In this document: positions 33,846 to 45,640 of the stretch, one piece after another | Position numbering within the stretch: position 1 is the first letter of the stretch | How the letters are laid out: every line of letters begins with the position of its first letter | NCBI GenBank assembly: GCA_014281115.1 | Contig: JACONQ010000006.1 | Coordinates: 1,612,001 to 1,676,000, forward strand | Source: Laburnicola sp. R22_1 | Taxonomy: Eukaryota; Ascomycota; Dothideomycetes; Pleosporales; Didymosphaeriaceae | Direction: 5' to 3' | DNA: 64,000 nucleotides | Translations under genes and position numbers: made by a program | The notes under the pieces: generated by a model | What the model saw: only the letters and a program-made list of their open reading frames with translations | The model's database searches: none | Told to the model about the DNA's origin: nothing

Positions 33846-35698
33846 ACCTAGATTATAAGCGAGTCGCCCTTATAAGCGAGTCGCTCACCTTATTAACTTT
33901 CTACGACGCATTACCTACAAACTATAATGGCTTAACTAACTTCTACTTAATTGCCCTACAACAAAGCAGATATCTACCTTACTATTCTAGCTATTAATTA
34001 GAACCAAATTTAGACTATACAAGAGGCTGTACAAACTTATAATGTCCTCTAATTAACGCTGCGCGACTAACGCGCTGGGAAGCCTGCGCAACGCGATTGC
34101 CAGCCCAACTTAAGAAAGCTTACTAAGCTAGAAGAGGAGGTGATTATCGAGTATATACTTAATCTAGATTCGCGAGAGTTTACGCCTACTCTAGAAGCTG
34201 TGCGGAATATGGCGGATAAGTTGCTCGCTAAGCGCGGCAGTGGCCAGGTTAGTTAATAGTGGCCTAGAAACTTTGTTAAGCGAACAGACAGCCTTACTAC
34301 GCGGTTTAATCAACCGTACGACTACTAGAGAGCGCTCTGCGAGGATCTAGAAGCTATATAACGCTAGTTTAACCTTGTAGCGCGTATAAAGGCCACCTAC
34401 GGTATCTATAATAAGGACATCTTTAACTTTAACAAGACTAGCTTTCTAATAGGCAAGATATTCTCCTAGCTAGTTGTTACAAAATTAGAGAGATGTAGCT
34501 GGCCAAAAGCAATCTAGCTAGGTAATCGCGAATGGGTTACAGTAATCGATAGAATTAATGCTACTGGGTGGGCAATCCCACCCTTTGTTATTTTCGCTGG
34601 CTAGTATTACCTCTCTGTCTAGTATAAGGGCGAGGATATACTAGGCAACTGGACTATTAGACTTAGCGATAATAGTTAGACTACTAATAAGCTTAGTATT
34701 GCCTAGCTACAGCACTTTATTAAGCATATAGTAGCGCGTAGGGTAGGCGCGCGCTAGCTACTTATACTTAACAGCTATAAGAGCCATAAGTTGCTTAAAT
34801 TCTAAGAAATCTGTAAGGATAACAATATCTATACTCTCTATATGCCGCCATATTCGTCGCACCTTCTGCAGCCGCTAGATGTTAGCTGTTTCTTACTATT
34901 AAAGCGGGCGTATAGGTGCTAAGTGTTAAGCCTAATACGCAACTATATTAACTATATTACTAAGCTTAAGTTTCTACCTATCTTCTGCGCTGCCTACAAC
35001 TAGTTAATTACAAAGGAGAATATTTGCGCAAGCTTTTAGAGTGCTAAACTAGCCCCACACAATCTAGAGGTAGTAATCTTAAAGCTTAATATTAAGCTAA
35101 GGACGCTGTCGCTAGTAATCCTACTAGAGGCTGTGTAGGAGGCTAAAACACCCAGCAATGTGCGCGAACTAGAGGCTTAATTAATGTTAATTCGCGAGCG
35201 GATTCTCGCGCATAAGAGCTTATCACCTGCTTCTATTATTAAGAGGCTTAATTAGCTAGAAAGAGGCTCTTCTAAAGTAATGCATTAAATAGCGCTTATA
35301 TATAAGCGAATCTTAAGCTTTAAGAGAGCAAATAAGGCCGCTATAATGCGCAAAAATTGCAAAAAGAAGTGGATCTAGAAGTAAGGCACTCTATTAAAGG
35401 CAGAGGGAGAGGATATTATTACTTAAAGGACTGTTAAGCAGCAACTTAAGGAAGAAACGCGTTAAGACAAGACGCGATTAGGTACGAGCCGGCAGGCCTT
35501 AGCGCGCTGCGGTCGCTGCAGAGAGACTGGCCATAACTCACAAACGTGTGAAAAGCGTACTGTAGATACTACTTAAACTAGGACAGCTCTTATATTAATA
35601 TTCTTTTATTGCATTGTGGATGTATAGGCTATAAAAGGCTAAGAGAGTTAATAAGGTGAGCGACTCGCTTATAAGGGCGACTCGCTTATAATCTAGGT
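33846..35698 (+). mobile_element. Pogo-like transposon P5
   Basis: 1,853 bp between TA duplications (33844-33845, 35699-35700). Inverted ends start ACCTAGATTATAAGCGAGTC. Within each end the motif TATAAGCGAGTCGC occurs twice, about 16 bases apart, a likely transposase-binding repeat. Same length and family as P6 (61979-63831). It is clearly less AT-rich than its surroundings, suggesting a later insertion. Confidence 0.93.
33927..35651 (+). pseudogene. Pogo-type DDE transposase of P5 (RIP-broken)
   Basis: 575 codons from ATG 33927 to TAA 35649-35651, in one frame with no indel but many TAA/TAG at Gln/Trp positions. N-terminal helix-turn-helix (Tc5/CENP-B type) region reads EEEVIIEYILNLDSREFTPT. 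The DDE core has FNFNKTSF where DDE proteins read NFDExGF, then LLILNSYKSHK where Asp is expected; both Asp are Asn here, as G-to-A type changes would give. SSHLLQPLDV supplies the later conserved block. A C-terminal zinc knuckle CGRCREIGHNSQTC is intact. The family excises and inserts DNA at TA sites; this copy cannot be active. Confidence 0.88.
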
Positions 35699-35700
35699 TA

Positions 35701-36616
35701 CTAGATAATAAAAAAACTATTAAAACTATATAAAGTTTTCAAGTTTTAGATATTAAGCTACTAACTTCTTTTTACTAAAGGCAGTGACTATAAAAGTAGT
35801 TAAGGCCTTAGCGCTACTTTAATATTAGTAATTATAAGGTCTTAATTAAGACTCATAGGCTTTGTATAGTTAAATTATATAATTAAGAAACTTTTTAATT
35901 TTAAACATACTGCTATTATAGAGAACTACTAATAATATTATTATTAGTATTTTTACTACCTATAGTATACTTACTAATATCTAGATATCTACTAGTTACT
36001 ATATATTTTTTTATTACACGCTTATAATACTTTAAGGAATTTATTATTATATATTATTTTTAGTAATACACTAAGGTGTTTTATCTATTAATTAATATAA
36101 TTTTTAATTACTTATGGTACTATATTACTAGTTTTTATAAATACTATTTATATACTATATAGCTTAATAATAGCTTATAAACTATATTCTTATATATAGT
36201 AGTAGTCTAAGATAAGTAATTTTATTAGTTACTTATTACTTATTACTTTTCTTAGCCTTAGCTTTCTAATAAATAGTGTAACTATTTCTAGAGTATAGTC
36301 TAAAAGCTTAAATATAGTGTAAGAGATATGAAAATTTACTGTATAATAAAGGCGTATTATTTTAATTACTTTATAGTTTACTTTTGCTTAAGTTAGTTAA
36401 TTATTATAGTAAGTAAATAGAGCTAAATAACTAGAGAGAGCCCTCTTATATATAGCTAGGAACTTATAGTCTATTTAAAGTTACTATAGTTTAAACTATA
36501 AATAACTCTTTTTAGCTTACACTAGAAGATAGAGAGCTAAAGACACACGCGTTATTAACTTAGTTATATATATTTAAGACTTTTTTTACTAAGAGCTAGT
36601 ATATAGAAAAAAACGT
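35701..36616. other. AT-rich sequence with family X segments
   Basis: 35,840-35,900 and 36,545-36,617 match 15,640-15,790 (family X). The rest is unidentified, without open frames. The right end is the target of pogo element P2. Confidence 0.4.
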
Positions 36617-36881
36617 TAATATATTCTAGTAGTAGTCCGGACAGATTAGACCGCCGGATAGTTTTTGCCAAGACTATAATACTTTACTATGAATTATAAT
36701 GTCTTAATAACACGACGCGTTATTATCTAATTAAGAAGACAGAATTAAGCTTGCCCTTTACGCCTATCAGAATAAGTAAATTTTAAGTCTGTAATGTGCT
36801 ACTGTAGTATATAATATCCCAAAGTCTACACTAAGCAATTAAATTAATAGAATTACCGCCTAAGCAGATATATAATTAGGC

Positions 36882-38393
36882 ATGGCAAAGCTTACTACAA
36901 CTAAAGAGCAGACGCTTATATAGTATATCCTTAACCTAAATTTGCGAGGATTTGCACCCTGGCTAGGTAAGGTAGAAGATATAGCTAACAAACTACTAGC
37001 TATGCGGCATAGAGACCCTATAGGATAATGCTAGGCTTAGCGCTTTATAAAGCGCGTACCTAAGCTTAAAATAGCTTTTAATTAAGCGAAGGACTAATAG
37101 AGGATATAATAGGAAGACCTAGAGGTTATAAACGCATAGTTTTAGCTAGTAGAGGACACAAAAGCCAAGTATAGAGTGTAGAATAAAGACATCTATAACT
37201 TTAATAAAATAGGCTTCTAAATAGGAGTTATTGGCTTAATAAAGATTATAACTAGTTTAGAAAGACATTCTTAACCTACGCTTGTTTAGCCAGGCAACTA
37301 TAAGTGAGTTACAGTAATTTAGAGTATTTGCGCTACTAGGTATGCTGCCCCACTCTTTATTATCTACAAAGGGCAAGTCCACATCTTAGCGTAGTATAAG
37401 GAGACTAGTATCCCCCGCAATTGGAAGCTCTTAGTCTCTAAGACCGGCTAGACTAATAGCGAGCTTAGAGTCGCGTGGTTAAAGCACTTTAACGCGTATA
37501 CAAGGCCGCGCATAGTAGGGTTATAGAGGTTACTTATTCTAGATGACTATAAGAGCTACCACTCCTAGGATTTTAAGGATTATTACTTAGAACAGAAGAT
37601 ACTAACACTCTGTATGCTAGCGCACTTATTTCATATCCTCTAGCCGCTTAATATGGTCTGTTTCGCACTACTAAAGCTAAAGTACTCCTAGCGCGTGTGG
37701 GACTTAGCGCGCCAACGCGTCTTTTATATTAACAAAGAGGGCTTTCTACTAGCCTTTTGCGATGCGTTTTTTAATATGTTTACACTAGAAAACTATAAGA
37801 AAGCCTTTAAGGGCTCTAGGCTTGTTTCTTTAGATGTGTTAGTAGTAGTAGATCGCCTTAATGTGCGTATTCACACTCCACCTTAGGGTACCCCACTGAA
37901 TACACTATGGCAAGCCAGGACCCTAAGCAATACCCTTGAGTTTGGATCCTAGTTAAAGCTCGTACGCGACTCTTTTATTCGGTCTCCACCTAATGCTAAA
38001 TCAAGCTACTTACAGCTTATAAAAGGTGCTAAACTCATGCTCTACTATAGTGTACTTTAGGAGACCCGTATTAAGGAACTTAAGGAGTAAATTAAGGTTC
38101 TAACGAAGCGAAAAACGCGTAAAAGAAAGCGCATTCAGAAAGGTGGGATGCTAGGCTTTACTTAGGGAGCATATTTAAGAGTAGAAAGCCCTTTTATTAG
38201 GGTGAAGTTGTTAAAAAGGGCGCGAGATAGTGGTAAGGGAGAGGTAGATCCCTTAACACAACGCCGCTATGGGAGGTGTGGAGAGCCTGAGCATAACTCA
38301 AGGACCTGTTAGATAGATAAAGAGATAGAGGAGGAGTTAGATATTACCCTTAGCGGCTTATTTTTAGATAGTGTTAATAGTAAATTAGAGTGA
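36882..38393 (+). pseudogene. Pogo-type DDE transposase of P2 (RIP-broken)
   Basis: 504 codons from ATG 36882 to TGA 38391-38393. Readable blocks: KEQTLIxYILNLNLRGFAPW in the N-terminal DNA-binding part, YNFNKIGF (first Asp to Asn), LLILDDYKSYHS with the second Asp kept, then an uninterrupted stretch of 63 codons at 37695-37886. The C-terminal part is nearly open and Lys/Arg-rich (KVLTKRKTRKRKRIQKGG) and ends with a knuckle CGEPEHNSRTC. It lies in P2 upstream of the P3 insertion, which left the gene itself intact. Confidence 0.82.
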
Positions 38394-38706
38394 TTTTATT
38401 ATAGGTTACTATAAGGCTAAAAATAGCGGGTTAACTTCATTTTGCAATAGTACGCACTTAGTAACTAAAAATTAAATAAAGTACTACTTAAGATATAGTA
38501 TGCTTCACTACAAATCATAATAAGTATACTATATATTACCTACGTATAGTATAGTAGATAATATATTGTATACTATAGGGAGTCTTATTATAAGTTCGTA
38601 TTGCTAAGAAAGACTCCATAGCTTTACGCGGCTGCAGTAGTCGCGTAAAGAGGCTGCACGACATAAAAAGTAAATTAAATAGTAACTTGGTATATTATAA
38701 GTTATA

Positions 38707-40579
38707 ACGTGCTCTACAACTAAGCGACTTACCCAACTAAGCGACTCACTTTTGCCAAGACTCCACTAAAACATATACTATTCACAATAGTACAGAGTTA
38801 ATACGAACTATTATTAATAGTCTAAATAGGCTAATCTATCTAGAATCTACTTCTTTAGGTTACTTACACATTGTTCTATTATACCTAGGCTTGCTGCAGC
38901 GTCCACAGCGCCATTAAGTTAGCTTATCTCTATTAACGCGCGCTCTCTTCTTTGCCTTTTTACTATTACTACGCGCTGCAAAGTCCTTTAGAGTAGTTAG
39001 CTACTAGCTCTCTTTAGCTATAAGAGCTCCTTCTTACTGCAATTACTTTCTTTTGTGCGATTTACGTCGCGTGGCGGTCTTATTAGCAGCTTAAAGTTCG
39101 GTGTTACGTTTAGTTATTAACACTAAAGAATGCCCTATTAGCTCGGCGCCTTTAATAAGCTTTTTTATCACCTTAACTATATAAGTTAGGGAACTATCCA
39201 CATGCCTTTAAATCCTCTACTTAACTAGCATTAATTGTGACCTAAGTTCTATACTATTTCGCGGAGTTTACGACTCCTATATACTATCACGAATAGTATA
39301 TTCTAAAGGCGTACGCAGGCGGACGTTGAGCTGCGATAATACAGCCTCTGGGTCATGGGGCACTAGGCCAGCACCTCGAAAGCCTCCTTTAATATTACTT
39401 TTAGTAATTAAAGCCTTAAAAGCAGCAATAAAGCAAGGTATAAACTTGATTTTAGTTATGTGCGTAATGTGGTTACGCATTAGATTCTTAGCTTAGCGTC
39501 TATACGCCTTCTTTAATAGCGTAAAACAACTCACGTTAAGTGGCTATAAGAGATGCGACGAATGTAAAGGCATATAGAGAGTAATAATATTACTCTTTTT
39601 ATAGTAATCCTAAAATTCGAGTAGGTTATAACTTTCGTGGCTATTAATAATAAGCAAACATACTCTACTAGTAGTACGCCTCTTTGTATACTTATTAAAG
39701 TGCTTTAGCCATTATAGACTAAGCTTATTTATCGTCCAGCCGTTCTTAGAGACTGCAATAACCTAATTATAAGGTAGATCCTTCTCCTTATACCAGGCAG
39801 AGAGGTGGTGCTTGCTCCCAAAGATAATAAAGGGTAGAATCCACCACCCTATCGCGTTAATACCTTGGATGACTATTGTCCACTCCCTATTGCCCTGCTG
39901 CACCTACTTTAGCCGTCCTCAATGCTTAGAGCCTATAACTACCGCTCCAGTTGATATTATGCCTATTATAAAGCCAGACTTGTCGAAATTATAGGTGTCC
40001 TTATCTAGAATACCATACTTAGCCTTCATGTTCTCTACAAGCCGGAACTAGTCTTGTATTACCTTAGGATCCTCCTGGAGGGCTCTCTTATAGTCGTACT
40101 TTCGATTAAACTTAACTTTAAGCTCTGGCTGGCGCTTAACAAAGTTTGGAGCCCAGTTATAGCCCACAGGGTCGCGATGCCACTCAGCTAGCAAAGAATT
40201 GGCCATATCCTCTACAGCAGCAAGCTGTGGCGGGAATTCTCGCAAGTCTAGGTCAAGTATATGCTGTATAATCGCCTGCTCCTCTCTTATAGTGAGCTTT
40301 ATTATGTTGGGTAGACAGTTACATTAGAAGGCAATTTCAGCGCGTTATTAGCTAAGAGTCTTTTAAGGGATGTTATAGATGGCGGCAGCACGTCTTTACG
40401 AAAGTAACGCGTCTCGTTTAATAGCCTAGATCGCAAGCTATATACGAGCTTCGTTTAACACTAGTAGTTTATTATGTTATTAAGATATTACATTGTACTA
40501 TTAATAGTAATACGTTTTAGTGGGGTCTTGGCAAAAGTAAGTCACTTGGTTAGGTAAGTCGCTTAGTTATAGAGTACGT
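38707..40579 (-). mobile_element. Pogo-like transposon P3 nested in P2
   Basis: 1,873 bp, TA duplications at 38705-38706 and 40580-40581. Ends ACGTGCTCTACAACTAAG and, from the right, ACGTACTCTATAACTAAG. CAACTAAGCGACT-type repeats occur twice in each end. A different TIR family from P1/P2 and P5/P6. Among the least mutated elements here. Confidence 0.92.
38815..40480 (-). pseudogene. Pogo-type DDE transposase of P3 (mildly broken)
   Basis: Minus strand. Long open stretches survive: 40048-40245 (REFPPQLAAVEDMANSLLAE and FVKRQPELKVKFNRKYDYKR) and 39277-39480 (RNHITHITKIKFIPCFIAAF). The DDE core reads YNFDKSGFIMGII with Asp present, later LLIINSHESYNLLEF with Asp changed to Asn, then SSHLLxPLNVSCF. 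A C-terminal zinc knuckle CGRCSKPRYNRTMC (plus 38,870-38,915) has lost its His to Tyr. Start codon is not certain. Few stops compared with neighbours, so a relatively recent copy. Confidence 0.85.
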
Positions 40580-40981
40580 TAGTATGTTATTATAAGTCAC
40601 TATAAAGTAACATTAGTAGTGTTCTATAATAAGTTATAAGAGACCTCGAAGTTGCTAAGAAAAACTGTCCGGGCTACTAATCTGTCCGGGCTACTAATAG
40701 AATATATTATAACTAGATTTTCTTTTTTAATATAGTATAGTTGCAGGATATAGCTTTGTTTACAAAAATATAGTAATAATAAGATATAATAAATATATAT
40801 ATTAATAGTAAAATAGCGTTAATTTTACTTTTACTTAAATTTCTTTTTATAAACTTTTAAAGAGTAAGTACAGTTAATAATTATATTTCTATTAATTTTA
40901 TATAATATAAGTTGTGCAATCCTAATAGGTACTTTAACTTAACCTATATCTAGAAGTCTATACAAGTTAATCTAATCTATA

Positions 40982-41103
40982 TGTGTTATTAAATTAACTA
41001 TCTAGGGGTAGAATAATAAAGCCTTTTATCTTATATAATAAAAATAAAAAAGCAAATTCCTCTACTTAATTAAAAAGAACGTAAAATAGATAATTATAAA
41101 AAC
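40982..41103 (-). mobile_element. SR1 short retroposon
   Basis: 122 bp, TGTGTTATTAAATTAAC end on the left. Perfect 11-bp duplication TCTAATCTATA (40971-40981, 41104-41114). Confidence 0.75.
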
Positions 41104-41225
41104 TCTAATCTATACTTAGGGTCTATATAACTTAATATAACTTATACTTAGGCTCTATATAACCCTAATTTAATCTATACCTAAAGTTTATATAACCCTA
41201 ATCTAACTCTATATCTAAGCTAGAT
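41104..41225. repeat. Degenerate tandem repeat, unit about 40 bp
   Basis: Three to four imperfect units built on CTATATAACCCTAAT and CTATACTTAGG. A related stretch is at 47,010-47,060. Confidence 0.6.
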
Positions 41226-41572
41226 ACCCTAAACCTATTTACTAGTCTAGCGTAATTAGCTAATTTAGTAATATCTAATATTTTTTTAACTATAGAGTGT
41301 ATTATAAAATCTCTATATAATAGTATAGGCGCTATTACTAAGTATACTTTTAAAGAGCACTTTATAGTTAGTAAAATAATCGTTTTAAAAGCTACCTTAA
41401 TTATAATATAAAAAGATAATATTAACCTTTTTATTATTAAATATAAAGTCCCATTTATATTAGTATATATTATTAAAGATTTATATTATATAGAGACTCT
41501 AACTAAGGTTAAGTTCGCACTATATATAAAGAGGAGTAAAATAGAAGGCACTAAAACTTAGTATTTAGTATA

Positions 41573-43436
41573 ACGTAGTTTACTAGCAAGTAACCCACAC
41601 TAGTAAGCGCGCCACCTTTGCCAAGACCCCACTATCACTAACAATACCATTATAATACAACTACCTACTATGTCTTCTAAGCCATCTAATAAAGCTTAGT
41701 TACTTATTGCTATTAGAGCTATTAAACAAGACCTAAATCTTATAGAGCGAGCAGCAGTAGGGCTATATAACGTTAATCGCAAAACGCTTAATTAAAGACG
41801 CAACGGAACAACTGCACAACGCGATAACCTACCTAAATTAAAGAATTTTACTCTCCTTAAGGAGCAGGCGCTTGTTAATTGTATAATCGAGCTAGACACG
41901 CGTGGATTCCCTCCTACGAAGCTTATAATCCGCACAATGGCCGATTCACTACGTTTACAGAGAGGAAAGCCACCTATTAGTATTAACTAGACAGATAGGT
42001 TTATTAAGCGCAGACGTAAAGTTAAAACGCGTTGGTCTTGGTTATATAATAACTAGAGGGCATAATAGAAAGATCCTAAGGTTATAAACACGTGGTTTAA
42101 GCTTGTGGAGGGCATTAAAGTCAAGTACGGCATTACGAATGAGGACACCTACAACTTTAATAAATCAGGCTTCCTAATAGGGGTTATAGGGTCTTAGCTT
42201 GTGGTCACAGCATTAGAGAGGCGTGCGAAACCCAAATTAATACAGCCAGACGACCGCTAGTGGATTACAGTAATCCAGGGTATCTGCGCTGCTAGATAGG
42301 CAATCCCTCCCTTTATTATCTACGCTAGCAAGTGTTATATCTCCACCTGGTACAAAGACGCGTCAATTCCTAGCGATTAGATAATCGCTGTTAGCGAGAA
42401 TAGCTAGACAAATAACAAGCTTAGTATTACGTAGTTAAAACACTTTAACGTGCATACAAAGGGACGCGCTAAAGAAACCTATTAGCTGCTAGTTATTAAT
42501 AGCTATAAGAGCTATAACTTAATTAAGTTCTAGGATTACTGTAAGGAATATAAGATTATTACTCTCTATATGCCGCCACATTTATCATACCTACTGTAGC
42601 TATTAGATGTGGGCTGTTTCTTCCCGCTAAAAAAGGCATATGGTGCTGAGATCTTAGGCTTAGCGCGTTAGCTAATAACCCACATTATAAAGATCGAGTT
42701 CCTCCTAGTCTTTAAAACTACGTTTTTAAAGGTTTTCTCTGCAAAGATAATTAAGGGTGGTTTTTGCGGTGCTAGGCTAGTCCCATTAAATCCAGAGGAG
42801 GTGTTGCAGCACCTTAACATCCGCATCCGTATACCTAGTCTGCCCATTAAAGAGCCTACTACCTAGGAGTCTAAAACACTAAGTAACCTACGCGAATTTA
42901 AGGCGCAATCAATACTAGTTCGCAAGAGAATTAGAGATCACTTTAATTCATCACTAACTTTAACTATATAGGTGCTTAAGAAGCTTAAAAAAGGCGCTCT
43001 AAGTGCAATGCATAGTTAGATACTAGTGTTAAATAAAATTACAGGCCTTCGTAAGATAATTAAGAAGACTACAAGGCGAAAATCGCGTAAAAGGAGGTAT
43101 ATCCAGCATTAGGTATCACTTACAGTAATAGAGGGATCTTAGCTAGCCATTCCTAAGAATGCTAGTGGATAGAAGAAGGGTAAACAGTTGTTAGGTACTA
43201 GTCGCGCTATAATAGAGCCATTAACTCAACAGTATTATGGCATCTATAGATAACCTAGACACAATGCGTAAACCTGCCAGGGAGTTAAAGAGGAAGAATC
43301 TAAATTAGATGCACTAACTTAGTATATATTTTTAAGTAGTGTTGCGACGCAGTCTAATAATAAATAAAATGGTTTGGTGGGGTCTTGGCAAAGGTGGCGC
43401 GTTTACTAGTGTGGGTCACTCGCTAGTAAACCACGT
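41573..43436 (+). mobile_element. Pogo-like transposon P4
   Basis: 1,864 bp, TA duplications 41571-41572 and 43437-43438. Ends ACGTAGTTTACTAGC (left) and ACGTGGTTTACTAGC (right, minus strand). ACGT termini resemble P3, but the subterminal repeats differ (CACACTAGTAA type), so it is a separate TIR family. Confidence 0.92.
41670..43367 (+). pseudogene. Pogo-type DDE transposase of P4 (RIP-broken)
   Basis: 566 codons from ATG 41670 to TAA 43365-43367 in a single frame without indels. N-terminal part LLIAIRAIKQDLNLIERAAV and LKEQALVNCIIELDTRGFPP is the helix-turn-helix DNA-binding region. YNFNKSGFLIGVIG has the first catalytic Asp as Asn; LLVINSYKSYN has lost the second as well. The C-terminal knuckle reads YGIYRxPRHNAxTC, with both leading Cys turned to Tyr. 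These are all G-to-A type changes. Stops replace Gln/Trp codons. Confidence 0.88.
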
Positions 43437-43469
43437 TATAATAGTAGTAATAGAATATATATAAAATAC

Positions 43470-43598
43470 TATAGCGTTAATTTTTCTACCTAGGGGTAGG
43501 ACGACAAAGGCTTTTATCTTAAATAATATAATAAAAAAAGCGGAGCCTCCTGCTTAGTAATTAAAAAGAGCGTAAGAAGATAATTACACAAATGCGCA
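43470..43598 (-). mobile_element. SR1 short retroposon inserted in family L
   Basis: 129 bp, flanked by ATATATAAAATA on both sides (about 12 bp). The host sequence is the family L fragment, which is contiguous once this copy is removed. Confidence 0.75.
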
Positions 43599-43745
43599 TA
43601 TATAAAATAATAATAATTTCATTATTAACTTTTTATATTGTAGTATTATTAATAGTAATTAATAAATAGTCTACTATCTAATATAACTAAGTTATATGTT
43701 ATCGCTTAGCTAGTAGACTATTAGAGAGCCAATTAGTATATAGTA

Positions 43746-43946
43746 TAATACAAAGCTATAATTAATACTTTAGTAAAATCGTTCTACTTTTTACACTTAA
43801 AATTTACTAGAATTTATTAGCTACTACTTAAAAGGCCCTTTATAATATTAAGAGACTTTTCTTTAATATATAGTCTAGTATAAAGTGTAATAATAGTATA
43901 TAATAACTATAGTTAATATTGTAAAAATAATAGAAATAAAATTATT
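43746..43946. other. AT-rich spacer
   Basis: About 200 bases without recognised repeats or open frames. Confidence 0.4.
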
Positions 43947-43958
43947 ATTATAAAAAGT

Positions 43959-44083
43959 CTTTCTTTTGTCATTACCTTTTTACGCCTTTTTAATTACTAA
44001 GCAGGTGGCTCTGCTTTTTTTGTTATGTTATTTAAGATGAGAGCCTTTGTTATCCTACCCCTAGGTAGATAAAATAATGCCAC
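43959..44083 (+). mobile_element. SR1 short retroposon
   Basis: 125 bp, full-length short form. Perfect 12-bp duplication ATTATAAAAAGT (43947-43958, 44084-44095). Confidence 0.78.
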
Positions 44084-44100
44084 ATTATAAAAAGTAACTA

Positions 44101-44189
44101 TGTAGCGTTAATTAAATCTACCTGGGGGTAGAACAACAAAGGCTTTTATCTTAACTAATATAATAAAAAAGTAGAGCCCTCTACTTAGT
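44101..44189 (-). mobile_element. SR1 short retroposon, 5'-truncated
   Basis: 89 bp. It keeps the fixed 3' end (TGTAGCG on the plus strand) but lacks the last 35 bp at the other end. Perfect 12-bp duplication AAAAAGTAACTA (44089-44100, 44190-44201). The target overlaps the duplication of the preceding copy. Confidence 0.78.
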
Positions 44190-44224
44190 AAAAAGTAACT
44201 ATAAAAGCTTATATATATAACTCT

Positions 44225-44349
44225 TTTTATATAATTATCTTTCTTACGCTCTTTTTAATTACTAAGTAGGAGGCTCTGCTTTTTTTATTATATTATTTAA
44301 AATAAAAGCCTTTATTATCCTACTTCTAAGTAGATTTAATTAACGCCAT
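44225..44349 (+). mobile_element. SR1 short retroposon
   Basis: Ends AACGCCATA. Third SR1 copy within 400 bp. Flanks are too TA-rich to fix a duplication. Confidence 0.6.
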
Positions 44350-45640
44350 ATATATATAAGTAATTCTCTCCTAGGGTCAATTTATAATGTTACGTAATTC
44401 TAGGCTAGCTATTTAACTAACTACTATATTACGTAATTTATAATTTCTTTAACAATATTTTTGCTACAATAATAATAATAATAATTATAATAGTAACTAA
44501 CCTAACTATTTTATCTAACTCTCTCCCTATAGTAAATCTCTCCTTATAACTAGTAAGTCGTATACCGCCACCTAGGATCTTGCCGCCGCCGCCTATCTTC
44601 CCTATACTTTTGCTGCCGCCGCTTTTCCTTACCTTTATTACTTAGTTACAGTCCTCTACCTTAATAGCACCCTAGATAATTGCTACTATATCTATAAGCT
44701 TCTTGTGCTACAGCTACACTTTTAAACTCTTATAGTCCCTAAGAAACTACTACTTATTATCTAGTAGCTGCTTTATGCCTTTACTTTGCTAGTCCTTATT
44801 TTTCATCTTCTTTAGTAATGCCTTTGCTTTATCTTATTATTGCAGTATAAACGCCTAATCTAACCCTTTATCTAGGTACTAAAGGAGTGCTTTACACTCT
44901 AGAATTTAGAGTTATAAAACTAGCTAATAGGGCCTAAATAGCTAGGGCTAGGTGTTGTTAAAGATATTAAGATTAAGAGGCCTCTTTAATAACTCTACTT
45001 ACTATATAAGATTGCTAAATCTCTAGAGATTATTTTTAACTTTGCCTAGCTAATCTTCTATATACTTTAGAACTCTACTATAGCTATGCTGCCCTATATA
45101 GAAGAAGTAGTGTAGTTAGGCTACTAGAATATTATTGCGTTACTAGATATAATAGACAAAGAGCTAAATTTAAAAGATAGTAATAGTAGTTATATATTAA
45201 AAATAAAGATTTAGTATACTAGGCGTTACTAATATTATAAGAGGCAGACTTTATACGTTATGTATATAGTAAACTATAGTTGCGCTATAGCTGCTAGGTT
45301 GTAAATGTAATAACTAAACTATAGTTAAGCGTCCTATTGCCTACACTACTCCTATAGTTGCAACTCCGCAGTCTACTACAGCTCTCTAATAGTCTACTAG
45401 TTAAGAGATAACATATAACTTAGTTATGCTAAATAGTAGACTATCTATTAACTACTATTAACAATACTGCTATAAAGAAAGTTAACAACAAAAATATCAT
45501 TATTTTAAGTATATTTTATTACTACTACTATGTGCTAGGTACTAGGTTTTAGTGCCTTCTATTTTACTCCTCTCTATATATAGTGTAGACTCGACCTTAG
45601 TTAGAATCTCTACACAATAAAGATATTTAATATATATAAG
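44350..45640 (-). mobile_element. Family L long copy, second
   Basis: Matches 29,205-30,425. Minus-strand translation of 44,500-44,720 gives KVRKSGGSKSIGKIGGGGKI, a Gly/Lys-rich segment, and ERFTIGRELDKIVRLVTI. The GC-rich GCCGCCGCCGCC run near 44,585 codes the Gly repeat. Ends at about 45,640 with the terminal segment also found at 14925-15272. I cannot assign a family; a retrotransposon gag is my best guess. Confidence 0.5.

Larger units (their letters stand above)
36619..40707 (+). mobile_element. Pogo-like transposon P2 with P3 nested inside
   Basis: 4,089 bp including P3; about 2,214 bp without it. Ends ATATATTCTAGTAGTAG (left) and ATATATTCTATTAGTAG (right, minus strand), TA duplications at 36617-36618 and 40708-40709. 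The right end carries GTCCGGGCTACTAAT twice in tandem. The unoccupied target is still readable at about 15,745 (GAAAAAAGGTTATAGCTAG). Sister of P1. Confidence 0.9.
40710..41477. other. AT-rich spacer with SR1 copy and tandem repeat
   Basis: Contains the SR1 copy at 40982-41103 and a short tandem array at 41104-41225. The remainder is unidentified, no open frames. Confidence 0.4.
41478..43760 (+). repeat. Family L fragment split by P4 and an SR1 copy
   Basis: Family L sequence at 41478-41572 continues after the pogo element P4 at 43437-43469 and after an SR1 copy at 43599-43745. Both insertions can be removed to rebuild a contiguous family L end, which dates L before both. Confidence 0.6.

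Noticed and set aside
39812..39994. Plus-strand frame in P3
   Set aside because: It is the antisense shadow of the P3 transposase.
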